64,000 nucleotides of DNA from Larus michahellis (lineage: Eukaryota > Chordata > Aves > Charadriiformes > Laridae), in contig NC_133900.1 of assembly GCF_964199755.1 (NCBI RefSeq), forward strand, positions 22,483,701-22,547,700. Direction: 5' to 3'. Under the pieces are notes generated by a model. That model worked only from the letters and a program-made list of their open reading frames with translations, was not told the DNA's origin and ran no database searches. Positions 34,740-47,700 of this stretch are shown here, piece after piece; position 1 is the stretch's first letter, and each line of letters opens with the position of its first letter. The position numbers were made by a program, and so were the translations under genes.

Positions 34740-37700
34740 GAAAGGGAGGGATTTTTTTTCTCTTTTGGCACTTATGCTCATGCAGTGTTTATTCGTGGTA
34801 GCACAATATAGGACAGAGCTACTCTACTGAAAGAGCCTTGGCCGTGGCCATCAGACATGAGACACCTTAGCAGCAGGGACTGGTTTTAAGAGAGGAAGAA
34901 TTTAGGAGATTGCAAGCAAAAAAATAATCTGCCTTCTTTCATGCCAGGCACCTGAAAAATGCAGGACCCATCACCCTTTTGGAGAAGGGCGGCAGCAAGT
35001 CGCTGGTAGCAGTCCTTTCGTGTGTCGTTTACGCTGTAGCCACACTGAAGCCAAACTAAAATCTGACAACTTGTACCTTTTCTCTTGCAAATGATGTTTT
35101 TTCTGTTACCTTACTGATGCTGCTTTTTGGGGTGGGGGCAGGTTATCTTTTATTTGTAGGGCTGGCGTTTGAACCATTGTGTACCTCTGAGTGAGCGTGG
35201 TCGGTCCCTCCGGCTTCCTGGTCTCAAAGTCCAAAAGTGATATGGGTCGGAGCACCTGGGAGATGTCCTGTGTGTTCGCACTTACCCTGTGTGATCATGG
35301 CACCTTCCTCTGTGGAAAAACAATGCTTTTGTGAGCTCGTTGGCATTACATGTCCTTAACCTACGTTTCTTGCTATTGAAAAGTTAGCTCCAAAGATTGG
35401 TTGGGAAAAAATGGCTGGTTTAGTTCCTGTTTTCTTTCATAGCTGCTTAAATTTTGTGCTTGAAATTTCTTTGGCCATTATCTGTGATCCAATTTGATAG
35501 CTTTGCTTGTGGTTGGAACGTTACATGCTTATATATCTACTTGTGTAGTTACCCAAATTGCACGTGTAGCTGCACATCTGCTCCTCTGGTGGAGTCCTAC
35601 TCCGTATCACGTTACCTAAACATGTTGTGCCCACCTCCCTCTACACGTGTGCGTTTCTCTTCAGGGGTGAAAACACAATAAAGGGTTTGCCAGGTGCTTT
35701 GCCTTTCACACCATAATTTCTGCTTAAGATTTTCAGGTGATGATCTCCCGTTCAAGTACTAGCCCATTTTCAGATCATGGTTTCCAAGCTGTTAAGCGGT
35801 TATCAGTGATGAAGGCTATCTCAATACCTTAAGAACCGAACTGCAGTTGTCTTAAATAACACAAGCAGGGAGAAATGGGAGTCTGTGCTTTTGGGAAGTG
35901 AGTGCCTCTCACCAAAATCAGTTCATACTGACTGGTGTTCCTGGACCAAAGCTCCTGGAAGTACAGCTCAGCTTCGGACTTGGGTCAAGCCCAGTGCAAG
36001 CACATCTCAAATAGCGTGGGCTGAGCCGCTCTTCCGTGCAGGGCAGGAGAGGTTCCCGTGTGCCTGGCAAGAGGCGCGCGGAGCAGATTAGCTTTTGCAG
36101 AGATTTACAATCAGGCTCCAACTTAGGCTTTGTGAATAGACCTATTAATTCAATGTGACTTCTCAGGCAAGCCAAGCCTGTGCTGTACTTCAGCCAGATG
36201 GTTTAGACAAAACAAAAGTGAAGAAATTTGTTCAGACAAAACAAAAGTGAATCCTAACTCCTTCCGAAAACTCAAGATGAACCTGAATTTCTGAAGAAAA
36301 AGCATAACTCGCTTTTCCTCCCTCACCTCTCCCTCAGCCTCCTAAAACCCTGGCACCTACCCGCTTTAGCTGGAACAGAAAGACTCTTCTCAGATTTCCA
36401 GCCTGTCTTCAAGTAGGAAGTATAGAAAATCTTGCAGGAAAGCCTTTTCTTATGAGCTTTCCAGGCAGCTTTTCTGAATAAAGAGAGTCTTACACATTTA
36501 TTTACTAAGTCTTCTGAGAAGCTTCCATCCCCAGCTTTAATATAATTCGCGAGACACAACATGTAATTACAGGATGAAAGGCTGCTAAACCCTACAACCA
36601 CTTTAGTAAACTTTGTAGGATTGTAGGGGATCAGAAATATATGGAAAGTCAGAACCTTCCTCTCCTTTGTTTGAAGAGAAATCTTCCTTTATAGCAGCGT
36701 GCCAGTCAATTGCCACACTTACGTGAAAGAGCGGAGAGGGGTAAACTTGTGCAGTGAAATGGGGCAGCTCAGCAAAGAGATGTAAGTTGCAGTATTTTCC
36801 TCACTTTGAGGCAGTTGTGCGTGTTGTGTGAAGACGCTGAGCAGGTTCACCTATCTCTGTATTCTGCTCTCACTTAGCGTCTTCTACCTCTGTCTCTGAA
36901 ATGGGGAGAACCTATATACAAGGATGAGTCCAACGACCTCCTCCCCGATGAAGATGCAAGCACGGGAGGTGAAAGGAAAGCAATCCCTGCTGTCTTTCCA
37001 GGTCAAGTTTTTCTCCCATTTCTTTGGGTCTGGTGGAGCTTCCCCACTCCGCGAGACTTCCCCGAGCAGGGTTGAGGCACATCTACCTCCCTCAGCAGTC
37101 CCAGACCCCAGGCTAAGGGAGTTATGTAGCTGCCGAAAGAAGCTGTGGGTCCACAAGGTATGCACCCATTCGTAAAGGGATGAGATGATGCGAGTTAGGC
37201 GCTTAAATCTTGCTCTTAGAGGGACCAGGGAAAAGATGGGAAGTTCTGACCAGGAGGAAAAGCCAACTGGCCACCCCCAGCCTCCTGCTCCTCAATTGCA
37301 GCACATTTTATGCCACCAACATGCAGCCCTGAGGTGAATGTTGTGCAGGGAAGAAGTCAAGGGTGATTATTTATTCACCTGCTGAAGTGGTAATTTGTGG
37401 TATGGTATGAAAGCTTTCGGTTTCCTGATGTATGGGAGGCAAAAAGCCCCCGAATTAGGACGCTTGGGTTGTCGCTGTCAATGGAGACAAGGTGCATGGT
37501 GTTTAGCCTCGCTTGCTTTCATGGGGCCGTGGCGCTTAACTGTGCTTAATCCTTTTTAATGAACGCTTTGCTGATGCAAATCGGCCCACAGATCTCCAGT
37601 TGAAGGAAAACACCAAAAAAATCTGTTGAGAGACTGTGACTCTGTAAGATAGACTTGGCTAAAATAAAGTGCCGCATAAAGGGGAGTGAAAAATAACTGC

Positions 37701-38009
37701 AAGTTAAAAATATGCTTCTGGTAAGTTTGGGAAGATGTTTCAGAGGGGAATGTTTTCCGAACTGGCGAGTTCTTCATTTCGTAGTTATGAAAAGAAAAAT
37801 AATTCGATTCTACTCTTTTCTCCAAAAATAGTTCAGAACAGAGAAATACTAGCACTGTTTTCAAACAGGGCTTTCCTGTACTTTAAACTTACTTTCTTTC
37901 TAAAGGCAGGAAAGAACACAAAGTAACGCTGACTGTTTTGCCAGTTGGAAAACATTTAGAAAGTGTGAGAATGTGGACGGGGGGAAAAAAATCACATCCT
38001 TAAGCTTTG
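34740..38009. other. Non-coding sequence; no gene seen
   Basis: Unique sequence without young repeats. Small frames (e.g. 35885-36091 plus, 36884-37165 minus) show no domains. A 17-bp direct repeat lies at 36205-36250. An ATGCAAAT octamer occurs at 37574-37581. Confidence 0.6.
36205..36250. repeat. 17-bp direct repeat, period 29
   Basis: AGACAAAACAAAAGTGA occurs at 36205-36221 and again, without mismatch, at 36234-36250. Two units of a young local tandem duplication, with a related 12-base spacer. Confidence 0.85.
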
Positions 38010-38350
38010 TCACTGTTTTTCAGCTGGAAAAATATTGGAAAGCTGAAACACGGTTCTTTTTTCATACTTTCTGAATTCGGAGGATGGTTCTATAGGAAAG
38101 CCATTGTCTCCAGCAAAGATATTCAACCAAGAAAAATCAGAGTTTTCAAGCGCTCTCCACTCACGTGAGTCTGTGTCATTTCTACTCACTGACTGATAAA
38201 CAGGGCGTTTATCAGGCTGGATATTTACTCCTAAAGATAATCTGTTAATAGAGAGACAGCGGCCAGGTAGATCCTTCTGAGCATAATAATTTTCCGTTTT
38301 TGCTGTGAGTGAATTTTTTGAAAAGAGTTTTAAATACGCATTTGCATACC
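38010..38350. promoter_or_regulatory. Candidate conserved non-coding element
   Basis: Non-repetitive block that contains TCACGTGAG (E-box CACGTG, about 38161-38169), repeated GTTTATCAGG-type text, TAAAGATAATCTGTTAATAG (about 38232-38251) and an ATTTGCAT octamer at 38340-38347. A minus-strand frame of 118 codons covers it without recognisable domains. Motif texture suggests a regulatory element; conservation untested. Confidence 0.22.
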
Positions 38351-39194
38351 AACATGAGACAAACATTTCTTAGGACCCTTCTCACTTAGGAAACAGCAAT
38401 ATTGCAAACGTTTTCAAGAGCAGGATAACGAGGAGCACATACAACAAAAGCACATCTACTATTTGAATAATTATTCAGTGACTTCTCCAGCTCTGTTTGC
38501 CATCTCTAATGATTCTTATTTTACTGGTTTTAATACTTTGAAAAGTTTGTTGGATGGCTTAATCAATCAAAAGTCTCACATTGCGTAAAAAATTTGACTT
38601 CCTTCACTGGTGACCTTCCCCCCTATCATCCAGTTTTGCTTGATGACCCTTCCCACTCTCACTGGCTATTATCCTAATCCAATAGTGTTTGGGGTAGTCC
38701 GGCCAGTTGAGTGATTAAATGCATTCTGCATATCCTTTTGCTCAAGCCACCGTTTGCAAATTATTGCACAAGGTGCCGTGCTTTCCCCTTACTCTACCAG
38801 AGGCTATTGCTTAAAAGATCCAGTTCCTGTAAAAACAATCATAGGTCAAAACCAAGAGAGTGATGGAAAGGCCCATTTTAGTCATGTATTTTTTGGCACG
38901 GCACCACGGAGAGTGCATAATCTGTATAAATGTTAGCTTTCTAAATAAACATAACCTCTGTGATTGCATGAAAGCAGGGAATAAAGTTGAAACTTGTTCC
39001 TTTCATTAAGCAACCTTTGTAAAACCAGTGTTTGTTTTGTTCTAAACAGCCGTAAATCTTGACGAATAAGAATAAACAGATAGCAACAATAGCCACCGAG
39101 CGACCATAGACACTTTACTTTGTTCCTTTCCTCAAGTATGGAAGTATTTTGCCTGCTGTACAACCTTCAGCTTGCAGAGAGGGGATGGGGAAAG
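38351..39194. other. Non-coding sequence; no gene seen
   Basis: AT-leaning unique sequence. No feature beyond short frames. Confidence 0.6.
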
Positions 39195-39365
39195 TCCTCG
39201 GGGCGTGTGTCTATGGAGCTGTTTTGTGCGGATGTGGTGCGGTGGGTGTCACCCGCGGGCAGCGCTTGAATTTCACCCGTCGATGCTTGTGGGACGGTTT
39301 TGATGATGTAAACTTCCCGCTCGGGCTCTGTGAAGGTTATAGGCTTTTGGCAAAAGCCGGCTGCT
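39195..39365. promoter_or_regulatory. Small CpG-rich patch with hairpin
   Basis: About a dozen CpGs in 170 bases (e.g. CACCCGCGGGCAGCGCTTG near 39250 and CACCCGTCGATGC near 39277) in an otherwise CpG-poor region. It ends in a perfect inverted repeat at 39342-39358 with 8-bp arms GGCTTTTG/CAAAAGCC around one base. Could be a small unmethylated regulatory element. No transcript evidence. Confidence 0.28.
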
Positions 39366-39766
39366 GACAGCAGTCACCCTTCAATACTTTGGCCAGTTTT
39401 GACTCATCTCCAAACTGCGATGGTCTAAGCAGGAATTCTTTTGCTTTCGCGTTGCCGTTGCAAAGCCCCGTGTTGTCACTGACATATGTCAGGGAGGTTT
39501 TTACAGTGTAAAAGAGACAGCAGGAGCGTTCTGTTTATGTGCTTAAAATAGGCTGGAAAGTAAAGAGGAATAAATAAAATTGACCCACCTAAAGCAATTA
39601 TGTAAAAAAGAGTCTCCAAATTTTTAGTGCCCTGAAGTATTTTTCAAAGAGATGAAGAAGTGGAGTGGTTTTCTGTATACCAACCTCTAAATGCCTTAAA
39701 AATCCATCTTTCCTCAGCCACGTGTTAAGGAAGGCAAAGCAGTGCAGATGAGAATTCTTCTTCTTT

Positions 39767-39799
39767 TATATATAGTATATATATATAGTGTATAATATG
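39767..39799. repeat. (TA)n microsatellite, interrupted
   Basis: TATATATAGTATATATATAT followed by AGTGTATAATAT. Confidence 0.8.
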
Positions 39800-39938
39800 C
39801 ACTCCATGAACTCAGGAGCGTATATTCGTTTTCTTCCTGGTGTGTACAGGCATCAGATCCAAACTGGGGACCCTAAGTTTAAGGATTCCAGTGGGCAGTT
39901 AGTAGTGTTCACAAGCTGCCTACCAGAAACACCATACT

Positions 39939-39974
39939 AAAAAAATAAAACAAAATAAAAACACCAAAAAAAAC
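39939..39974. repeat. A-rich low-complexity tract
   Basis: AAAAAAATAAAACAAAATAA and similar continuing A-rich text; no retroelement body adjacent. Confidence 0.75.
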
Positions 39975-42028
39975 CCACCTTGTTCATTCAAACCCCTTGC
40001 AAAGGACTACAGTAAAGTTTCCGGCACTTCAGCCTGATTGACACGCGAGAGTCCGTTCATGTTCTGGCACAAACGTCTCCTGATGAAGTTATCCCTGTAG
40101 TGGTCACAGAAGGTCATCTTTTATGTCTTTACGCCTTTGTAAATAAGGTCTTAGGTAGTTCTCCTCCCACTTTCATGTCTACACATGATTTCATAGTTTA
40201 TTAACTATTTTGGTGACTTTCTTTGTGTTGCGCCCTTTTTTTTTTTGTTGACTGCCGTCCCGGCTTTGCCAAAGTGTGTCTTGATTTGCAGCTGTGAAAG
40301 GCGGGCTGGGGCCGGGGCAGGGTGTCACCCGCCATCTCCCCTTGTCACGCAGAAGATGTGCAGAAAGAAAGGGATAAGGATTAGCAGATACGGCCTGTTG
40401 CTCCCCTCCCATTCAGAGCTCAGAGCCAGCAAATCTGCGGCGTGTATTGATCAGTGATTTTAGCTCTCCCGAGCCCATAATCCCCTCTTAATGCTCCCCG
40501 GCAGAAGCAACACTCGAAGGGCTCATCTCTGTCTCACCCAGCGGAGCTGCACGATGTTCCCTTTCCTACAAAACAGGAGTTTTGCCCACTTCCAGAGACA
40601 GATAAATGGGATGCAGGGTTCCCACAAAGTAAGAGGGCTGTTAATAAAAGTAAAATAAAGCAGGGAGAAATACACCTTTGCTGAGCAGCTGAAATGGTGC
40701 AGTTAAGCATTTCACAGCTAAAGTCAATGGAGAGCAACACAGTGACATTCATTTGGTAAACGAGGCCTTTATATATCACTCAAATTCCCAGAAAACTCTA
40801 ATGTATGCAAGATCTCATTACTTGAGTGTCTTTTCAGTTGGGATCTTATTATAAATTAGACCACTAAATACCCCACTGTCTTGATAGTGTTTCTTGACTC
40901 TTCCTCATTTTGAAAAATCACTCAGATTTTGTGAAATGCCAAAAATCTCTAAAGGCATTTCTGACATTTCAGAAAATATTCCGAGACTCTTGTCAGCATG
41001 GATGTCTGCATGAACATCATTAATGAAACATGATTAAACATCATTTTCTCTGAATTATGTCATATTTTTTCATTTTTTGAAGTAAAAAAGATATGCAGAT
41101 GAAAACACTCAATTCTATAGATGACTTGAAAGTTCAGAATTGCCCTGGAGACCTTGGTTTCAGCCAAAGCAGATGCTGTAATAAAATTACACATAGAAAT
41201 ACTTTGACAGGTTGTTCCTAAAACCAGAATCCTATTTATTGGAAACTCCCTACCTTTGGCAGTTCTCATCAGTTGCTACGATAAATACTCTGCAGGCACA
41301 GTGCTCATTTAACAGAAGCTCTGAAAGTGGCTGTGAATTTTTTGCATTGTCTTCCAACAGCCCCCAAACTAAACAGCAGCCATAAATTCGTCCTTTATCC
41401 TTGTTTAGTTTTTAACTGTTTCTGTTGGATCTGTTTTTGAGACATTTGGACTTTTCAGATGGTGCTTCAGTAATTTGTAACAGGTCCTAAGTTGACTTCG
41501 TACACTTTGTTAAGGGGTTTCGATAAACTTCAAGCTATCGTGATATAACGGCATTGCAACTCTCTGAAAACCCCAAAAATCTTACTTAAAACTACTGAAC
41601 TTTTCTGATGCAACACAGAAACGCTTCTTGGCATTTTGGGTGCTTTGACTATCTTGTTTAGAAACCAAAATATATATAAAGATTATGTGTTATGCATTCT
41701 ATTTTTAGATCTTACAGACGAAAATATATAGCATATAGAATATACTATCATGGTATACAATATAAAATATATTAAAAAAACTATATAGAAAGAATGGATG
41801 AGCTGGCGAAACTTGGACAATATGAACCCTGGGGACTTGAAGGTAAAGAAATCAGACGGCGCACGTTGATGTTACAGAGCACATGTGCTGGGAGGGGGAC
41901 AATGGTGGGATAAAAATGGCCAGGCCAGTGGCCAAGCGCATTTGGGCAGGTATGGGCAATGTCGGCAGAGCTCCCGGAGCCCAACTCCTGCTGGCAGAGA
42001 GGGGCGAAAGGCCTGGGGGCTCCTGCAG

Positions 42029-42229
42029 GGCTCCAGCCCTCTGAGCGTCTTCGTGGCCTTCTCTAGACTCACTCCAACAGGTCCATGTCCCTCCTGTGTC
42101 GGGGGCCCCAGGGCTGGAGGCAGCACTGCGGGGGGGGTGTCACCAGAGCGGAGCAGAGGGGCAGAATCCCCTCCCTCGCCCTGCTGGCCACGCCGCTGGG
42201 AATGCAGCCCAGGTTGACTTTCTGGGCTG
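42029..42229 (-). mobile_element. CR1 LINE internal fragment, antisense (copy 4)
   Basis: Reading the minus strand, this GC-rich block gives familiar CR1 text from the region upstream of the 3' end: AGAATCCCC preceded by a leucine/alanine-rich stretch, then CTCTGCTCCGCTCTGGTGAC, a degenerated C-rich stretch, GTGCTGCCTCCAGCCCTGGG, GGACATGGACCTGTTGGAGTG and GAAGGCCACGAAGACGCTCA, ending with GAGGGCTGGAGCCC at the left edge. It does not continue into the usual CR1 3' UTR and octamer tail, so it is a piece cut out of a longer insertion, with the 3' part deleted or replaced. The run of eight G at about 42130-42137 is an in-element change. The short open frames on both strands here (41872-42311) are by-products of its GC-richness. 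The precise edges are uncertain. Confidence 0.85.
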
Positions 42230-42734
42230 GTGTAGGCCTAGTGCTACAGGAGGAACTTTGTGCCCTGGCTTATTTTATTTAATCAAACTGGCAGAAGACT
42301 GGGCAGCATAAACCAGGTTAGCTGAAGTCTGGGATAACCAGTGAACTTGTAGGAAGATCCTAGTTAAACTTTGCCTTCCATTTCAGCAGTAAGATTCTCC
42401 AGAAAAGTTCTGTTTGTCAAATTTATCAAGTCTTAAGCAAAACCCCGGAGTTTCCAAGATCTCAAACCAAAAGTCTAGAGGCATCAGATGCGAATGACCC
42501 ACTCCCAGGCAGATTGGGTCTAAAAGCCATCAACAAGAGAGGAAGTAAGCCCAGCGGCTTAGCTTTTTTGTTCATTTCTTTTAGTCAGTGAAACTATAAT
42601 TTAGACTACGTTCTTTCATTTTATCGGACTTTACTAGGGCATCTAGATATTTGGACCAAATTGAAAAAGTAGCTGTGTGGCAGTTTAATGTTAAAACCTC
42701 GGTATGTCTATAATGTTTTCCTTCATGCCATTAT

Positions 42735-42865
42735 TTCTCCCTGACAGGTAAGGGGAGGTTTTGACACTGTTAATATAACATGGGGTGTTAATCTTATAAT
42801 CGCCCTGTCAGCACTTTGTGTCAGGGTGTTAATGACCACCTTTCAGCCACTCAGAGTTGCCTGCC
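42735..42865. promoter_or_regulatory. Candidate element with repeated GTTAAT motifs
   Basis: Three GTTAAT cores in about 75 bases: ACTGTTAATATAAC, GGTGTTAATC and GGTGTTAATGACC. HNF1-type half-sites read GTTAAT, and GGTGTTA also resembles a T-box half-site. Surrounding DNA (to about 43200) is free of repeats. Inference only. Confidence 0.25.
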
Positions 42866-44639
42866 AATGAAAATAGTACCGGCACCTATCCAACCAGCAG
42901 CTATGCAGCTACTTTGCTTTTTCCCCAAAGAATAAATAGAAAATTTCACTAGCCATGTGGCTGTAAAGACGCTCCTTTCTCCTTACTCATTTCCTTTTCC
43001 TTCTCTGCACCCGCTGGCAGAAAAAACAACTTTGACACTGAGCCTTTTTAATGTATTTTGCACGCTTTATTTTAAAATGTACAAATTATTTCTCAAGTTT
43101 TAAATAAACATAACACCTTGGGACGGGATAAAAGTAGAATTCTTAACAGTAGGAAGCACAGTTATTTGCCACAGCTCTTTGCTATATAAATGTAACCCAA
43201 AGACAAATGCTGTATTTCTGTAATTTATTCACGGTTGAGACGAGTCTGTATTTTTCGCTCTGCACAGGAGAGGGGCTTTTCTAGCTTCCTGGCAGAAGGA
43301 GTTGCACAATTCCAGATGACTTACTTTATATGCCTAGAGGAATTTTATTACACAAATAACAAAGGGAGACAAAGAGAGGAAGAGGGAGAGAGCACACACT
43401 CAAAATAATAAACAAAGAATAATAAACATTCCTGCTGCTGTCCGTAGGGATTCCAGATGCTGCTCCATCCCTCCACAAGGCCTGCCTGCCTCTCCTTCGG
43501 ATTCCTTCACAGCCCGCGTTAGACCTCTCCGAAAAATGTCACTCTCAAATGTGGTGAAACCCCGGGATACACAGGAGCCCAGCACCCAGCGAGGCTGTGG
43601 GTAATTGCCATAATATGGGCTGACTTGCTCTCTGAAGGACTGTTCGGTCACAGACAAAATCCATACAAAAAGAACGGGTCTGCGATATTACAGTTCATGC
43701 CGGGATGGATTTCTGTTGCATTTCTCTCAGCCGAGTTCCCTCAAAGAGCCTGTTGCCCTAAAGCTGTGGTGCTTGTGGCCTCATGTGCTCTGGTGATGAA
43801 TTTCCTCCCCATCCTGCCTACCACGTCTCCCACCATTGGTATTTAGGGTCTTAATCACAAATCCTACACAAGTTTAAATTAAATACAACTGCAGGTTAAC
43901 TTCCAAGAAGGTGTGGGGAGGCCAACCAGCAAAAGAAGAGCAATCTCAGAGGATGATGAAATCCCATCTTGCAGCCAGTTTGCGGCTCTTACTGTCTTGT
44001 TGGGTTTGGTTTTTTACTTAAATTCTTATAGGTTTCTTTTAATCGAGTGACGTGGCTGATTGGCTGGGGCTGGTTCCAGCATCATGTGCTCTCCATCTGG
44101 ATTTTATATGCGTTGCGTTTTCCCAACTGAAAAGAAACAGATATACTACCCAACTAATTAGAACTCAGTCCCAAAAAAGTAACATTTTGTTCCTAGAGAA
44201 AAATTCATTTCTCATGTGGGATTTTAACACAGACCAAAAAAAGTAGCAAAGCGTAAACAATCACCAGTTTCCATGTCATACAAAGCCAAAGATGCAGTCA
44301 AAATTATTTCCGTATTAAAACAAACAGAATTCACTTAGCCTTTGCTTGCTATATTCTATAGTAAGCATGAATGCTGGAATTCCTATTATCTTGGATGCAC
44401 AAAGATCTTCATTGTATCACTAGATAAGAAATTGCATTTTTTCTACAGTACTTAATGTGTTTTGCAACAGCAAAATGAACGTGAAAGGTCAGACACAAAT
44501 CACGATATGCTTTGTCTTGCTGCGATCAGGCATTAATATAGAGAATAAGTATCATTTTTGCAAAGAAAATAATGGAATTGTATTCTAAATGTAAGGTGGC
44601 ATAAGACGATCTATCATTGAGCCAAGCAGCCTCCACTGG

Positions 44640-44705
44640 GGTTATCACCTGATCCAAGACACAATGGCCACTGGAAGGTGGACTCCCAGTCCACTGAAAT
44701 AGATT
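44640..44705 (+). repeat. Possible ancient amniote repeat (CCTGATCCAA type)
   Basis: CACCTGATCCAAGACACAAT followed by CACTGGAAGGTGGACTCCCA and GTCCACTGAAAT resembles, with many substitutions, a self-complementary ancient repeat common in reptile genomes, in which 'cctgatccaaa ... ttgaagtcaatgg' is followed by 'gactcccattgacttcaatg'. I cannot name the family with certainty. The copy is short and badly decayed. Confidence 0.35.
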
Positions 44706-47700
44706 GTTATCCTACGTTATCGTGTCTCAGTTCTGCAAAATTACTCATTGCTGTCAGTCTAAATATTCGTGTAAGCGCAGGTAAATCAAAGGGAAGGTTT
44801 AACTGGCACTTTTATGTGCATTATATACTTCAAAATACATGCACTACCACCGTGGGTATACAGAACGTATATAAAGTGTTAGGGCACTGGCGGTCTATCG
44901 CTACTTAAGTTGAATGACTGGTATATCCCACACTGTTTCCTTTCTTATTTTACCTCTTCCCAGGGACTCATAAAAATACCTGTGCTTGGCAGAGGGGAGG
45001 AACTTCACCATCTGCCATCAGAACATTGGGTCAGCCGGTTGGATGGTGAACACGGATTCAAATCTGCACACACGCGTCGATGTATATGCATGAAATGATG
45101 CGTATAGCGACGGAGGGAAGGGGGCGAGGAAAAGAACCGCCTTTCCACCTGCAAATCGTAGAGCACTGTAAATTGGTCACTTTACCCAGGTCTGCCTGGC
45201 AGGCAGTTTTCACACCCCGGTCATTAGCCGTGCAGGGATTTCAGTTTCACATGTTGGTAAGGCTGAGCAGGTCACTACAGTTCAAAACAAAGAGGTCCAA
45301 GACTCCTGTCCAAACAGCTGTGGCTCATATTTGAATTTTAGCCTTGTGGACTGTAAAAAACCTCAGACCCCGTGTTCCCCAAGGAAGTCTTGCATAAGCT
45401 TTGTTCTCAATTAATGGAGCATAGAGAAAGTAAAAGGCCCAGACTTCAACTGACCTTGGAACACTGAGAGCAAACGGTCAAGCCTCTCTTAGATGTGTGT
45501 GTCTATTTAACTCTTGTCAACAGTAGTGGGACTAACATGTGTGTATTGAAGGTCAGCTGTAACCCCAAAGTAGGCAAAGTAGGAGAAGCCAAGAACAATC
45601 AAACTTCGTTACATTTTAGAATTTTGCCAAAACAATAGTTATTCCAGAATTATTTTATAGGTTAAGCAAATCTGTCCATCTGCAGTGGGATTTCATCTTC
45701 CCCATAGAACTTGGTTATTTACCAGCTTTGCAGAGGTTTAGTTTTGATAAGTGAAGCAAGTCTCCAAGAACTCTTATGCAAAAAGGAAGCAGCTGCTCGC
45801 AGAGATGAGACATTATGGTTAAGGAAACCTCCTGGGAACGTTATGACAGGCACAGTGCTTACAAACTGCAGAGATGTGAGCAGGAGGGAATGCTGTTTAA
45901 TTTTGTGATCTCTTCTGCCTGGTGGGAAAGTGGTTTTGGAAGAGTGGGAAATTCATATGAACTCGATTTGGTGTTTCTGAGGACAGAAGTTCCTCATTGA
46001 CAGCCTGGGTGGGGCTAACACAAATGTGCCCCTTTGCACTTTGTTGCTGACGTACAGAGAATACTTCTAGGGAAGAGACAAGGTCACCCTTCTTGCCTTT
46101 AAACCCTTGGTTGTCCCCGAGCCTTTGGCTAGCAGTTATTTTGGAGGAATTTTTTTTGAGATATGGACATTTTGTCAGTAAAATTTGGACTGAGGCAGCT
46201 AAAGCAATTTTTACAAACAACCCTTAGATACAGCCATCAGCTGGTCATAGCTTTCAGTTGCCACCAGCCTGCCTTTGACCAAATTGGCTAAATGGAGGGC
46301 TGAACTCTTTAATGTTAACTGTGGGAGTCAGCCACAAGATAAATTAATAGAGACTCCACGGCCAGTTCCCTCATGACTCTACAAAAACTGTAGCCAGACA
46401 TTCAGCAGCCCATCAGTAATATTTTGAGCCATCCCACCTCCTCGCTGTCATTCCCCAAAGAGATTGTCAACGTCGGTGTAAGAAACACAGGGGTAAGAGT
46501 GGAATTGGTGCACTTGACTGAATTACTGCGATGAGACCTGTGGGCTGTTTCATGCAGGACTTTGTGGGATGGCTGCGGGGTAAGGAGGCTGTCTCTTCTG
46601 TTTCTTTGACAGAAAGGTGCTGGTAAAGAGGAAGATTTTCAAGCCAATAAAGACCTACAGCAATATAAACCCAAAACTGGCTGTTTCTTAGAGACTGCAT
46701 GGCTGGTCACATACTTCCAAAACCATGTGAAAGCTGCTCCACTTACAAATGAACATAATACCAAAAAAAAAAAGAACCCACCACAAGACAGGAAACAGAG
46801 CAACTGTGTGACCTCAGGAATCAATAAAGCCAGTCAAGTGCCCGCTTTATCTCCACTGGTGCAGCAGAAGATACGAGCAGGTTCAACAGGTATGTGTGGT
46901 ATCTCTGGGAAATGGAAAGCCTAACTGTGGTTATCATTGGAAAAAACACTAGAGATGATTCTTGGTCACTTCATTTTCCATGAATTTACCAAGTTATCTG
47001 TTTCAGGGGGAAAAGCTGATTACAGCTAGGTCCTTTTCTGTATCTAGTAACCTACAGGAAGCAAATCAAAGAGCAAGCACCAGTACAAAGTGTGCCCCGT
47101 ACGCTTTAGGCAGGAGTTGCCTGGCTCTGCTGGTGACATCACCTCCGTCTCGCTGTTCATTTAGTAGAAAACACCATTAAAAATAAATGTCTTGATTTAA
47201 CTGAAAAACCCATGCTGGAGATGATTTAAAACAAAGCCGTATCCGGCATCAAGAATGCTGAAACACCCCGAAGAAACAGCAATTTGGTTGGCATATATAG
47301 ACACACCTGCATGTATACATACGCAGTCCTTGGTGCTGTTCTTGAAGGCTTTTTAAATGAATTTGTTTCTTTAAAGAGAGAGTATAGTCTTTTGAGACTA
47401 TGACTTGGAGAAGGTGTAGCTGTTCCCAGCTTTGTCAAGCACTGCCATCACGAAAAGGTCAGTCGTTCCCTCTTCTTCCCACTCCCCTTCCTGCCATTCT
47501 TCTGTGTTACTGGTTTGGTCGTGCCCATGAGACAAATGTTTACAAGGTAATACTGGTAATATTTCAGCAATTTGGAAGAACTTATGCCCCCATAATCACT
47601 TCATTATGTGTAACTGCTCATTCAAGTCATGTTATAGTTTTGGGCTTGCTGAATTGCATGGTCATGATGCTATTGATTTCAACATTAATAAATGGTTTTC

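Larger units (their letters stand above)
39366..42028. other. Non-coding sequence; no gene seen
   Basis: Unique sequence with simple tracts at 39767-39799, 39939-39974 and a poly-T at 40236-40246. Very AT-rich stretch at 41666-41790 with many TATA and ATAT steps. No recognisable gene. Confidence 0.6.
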
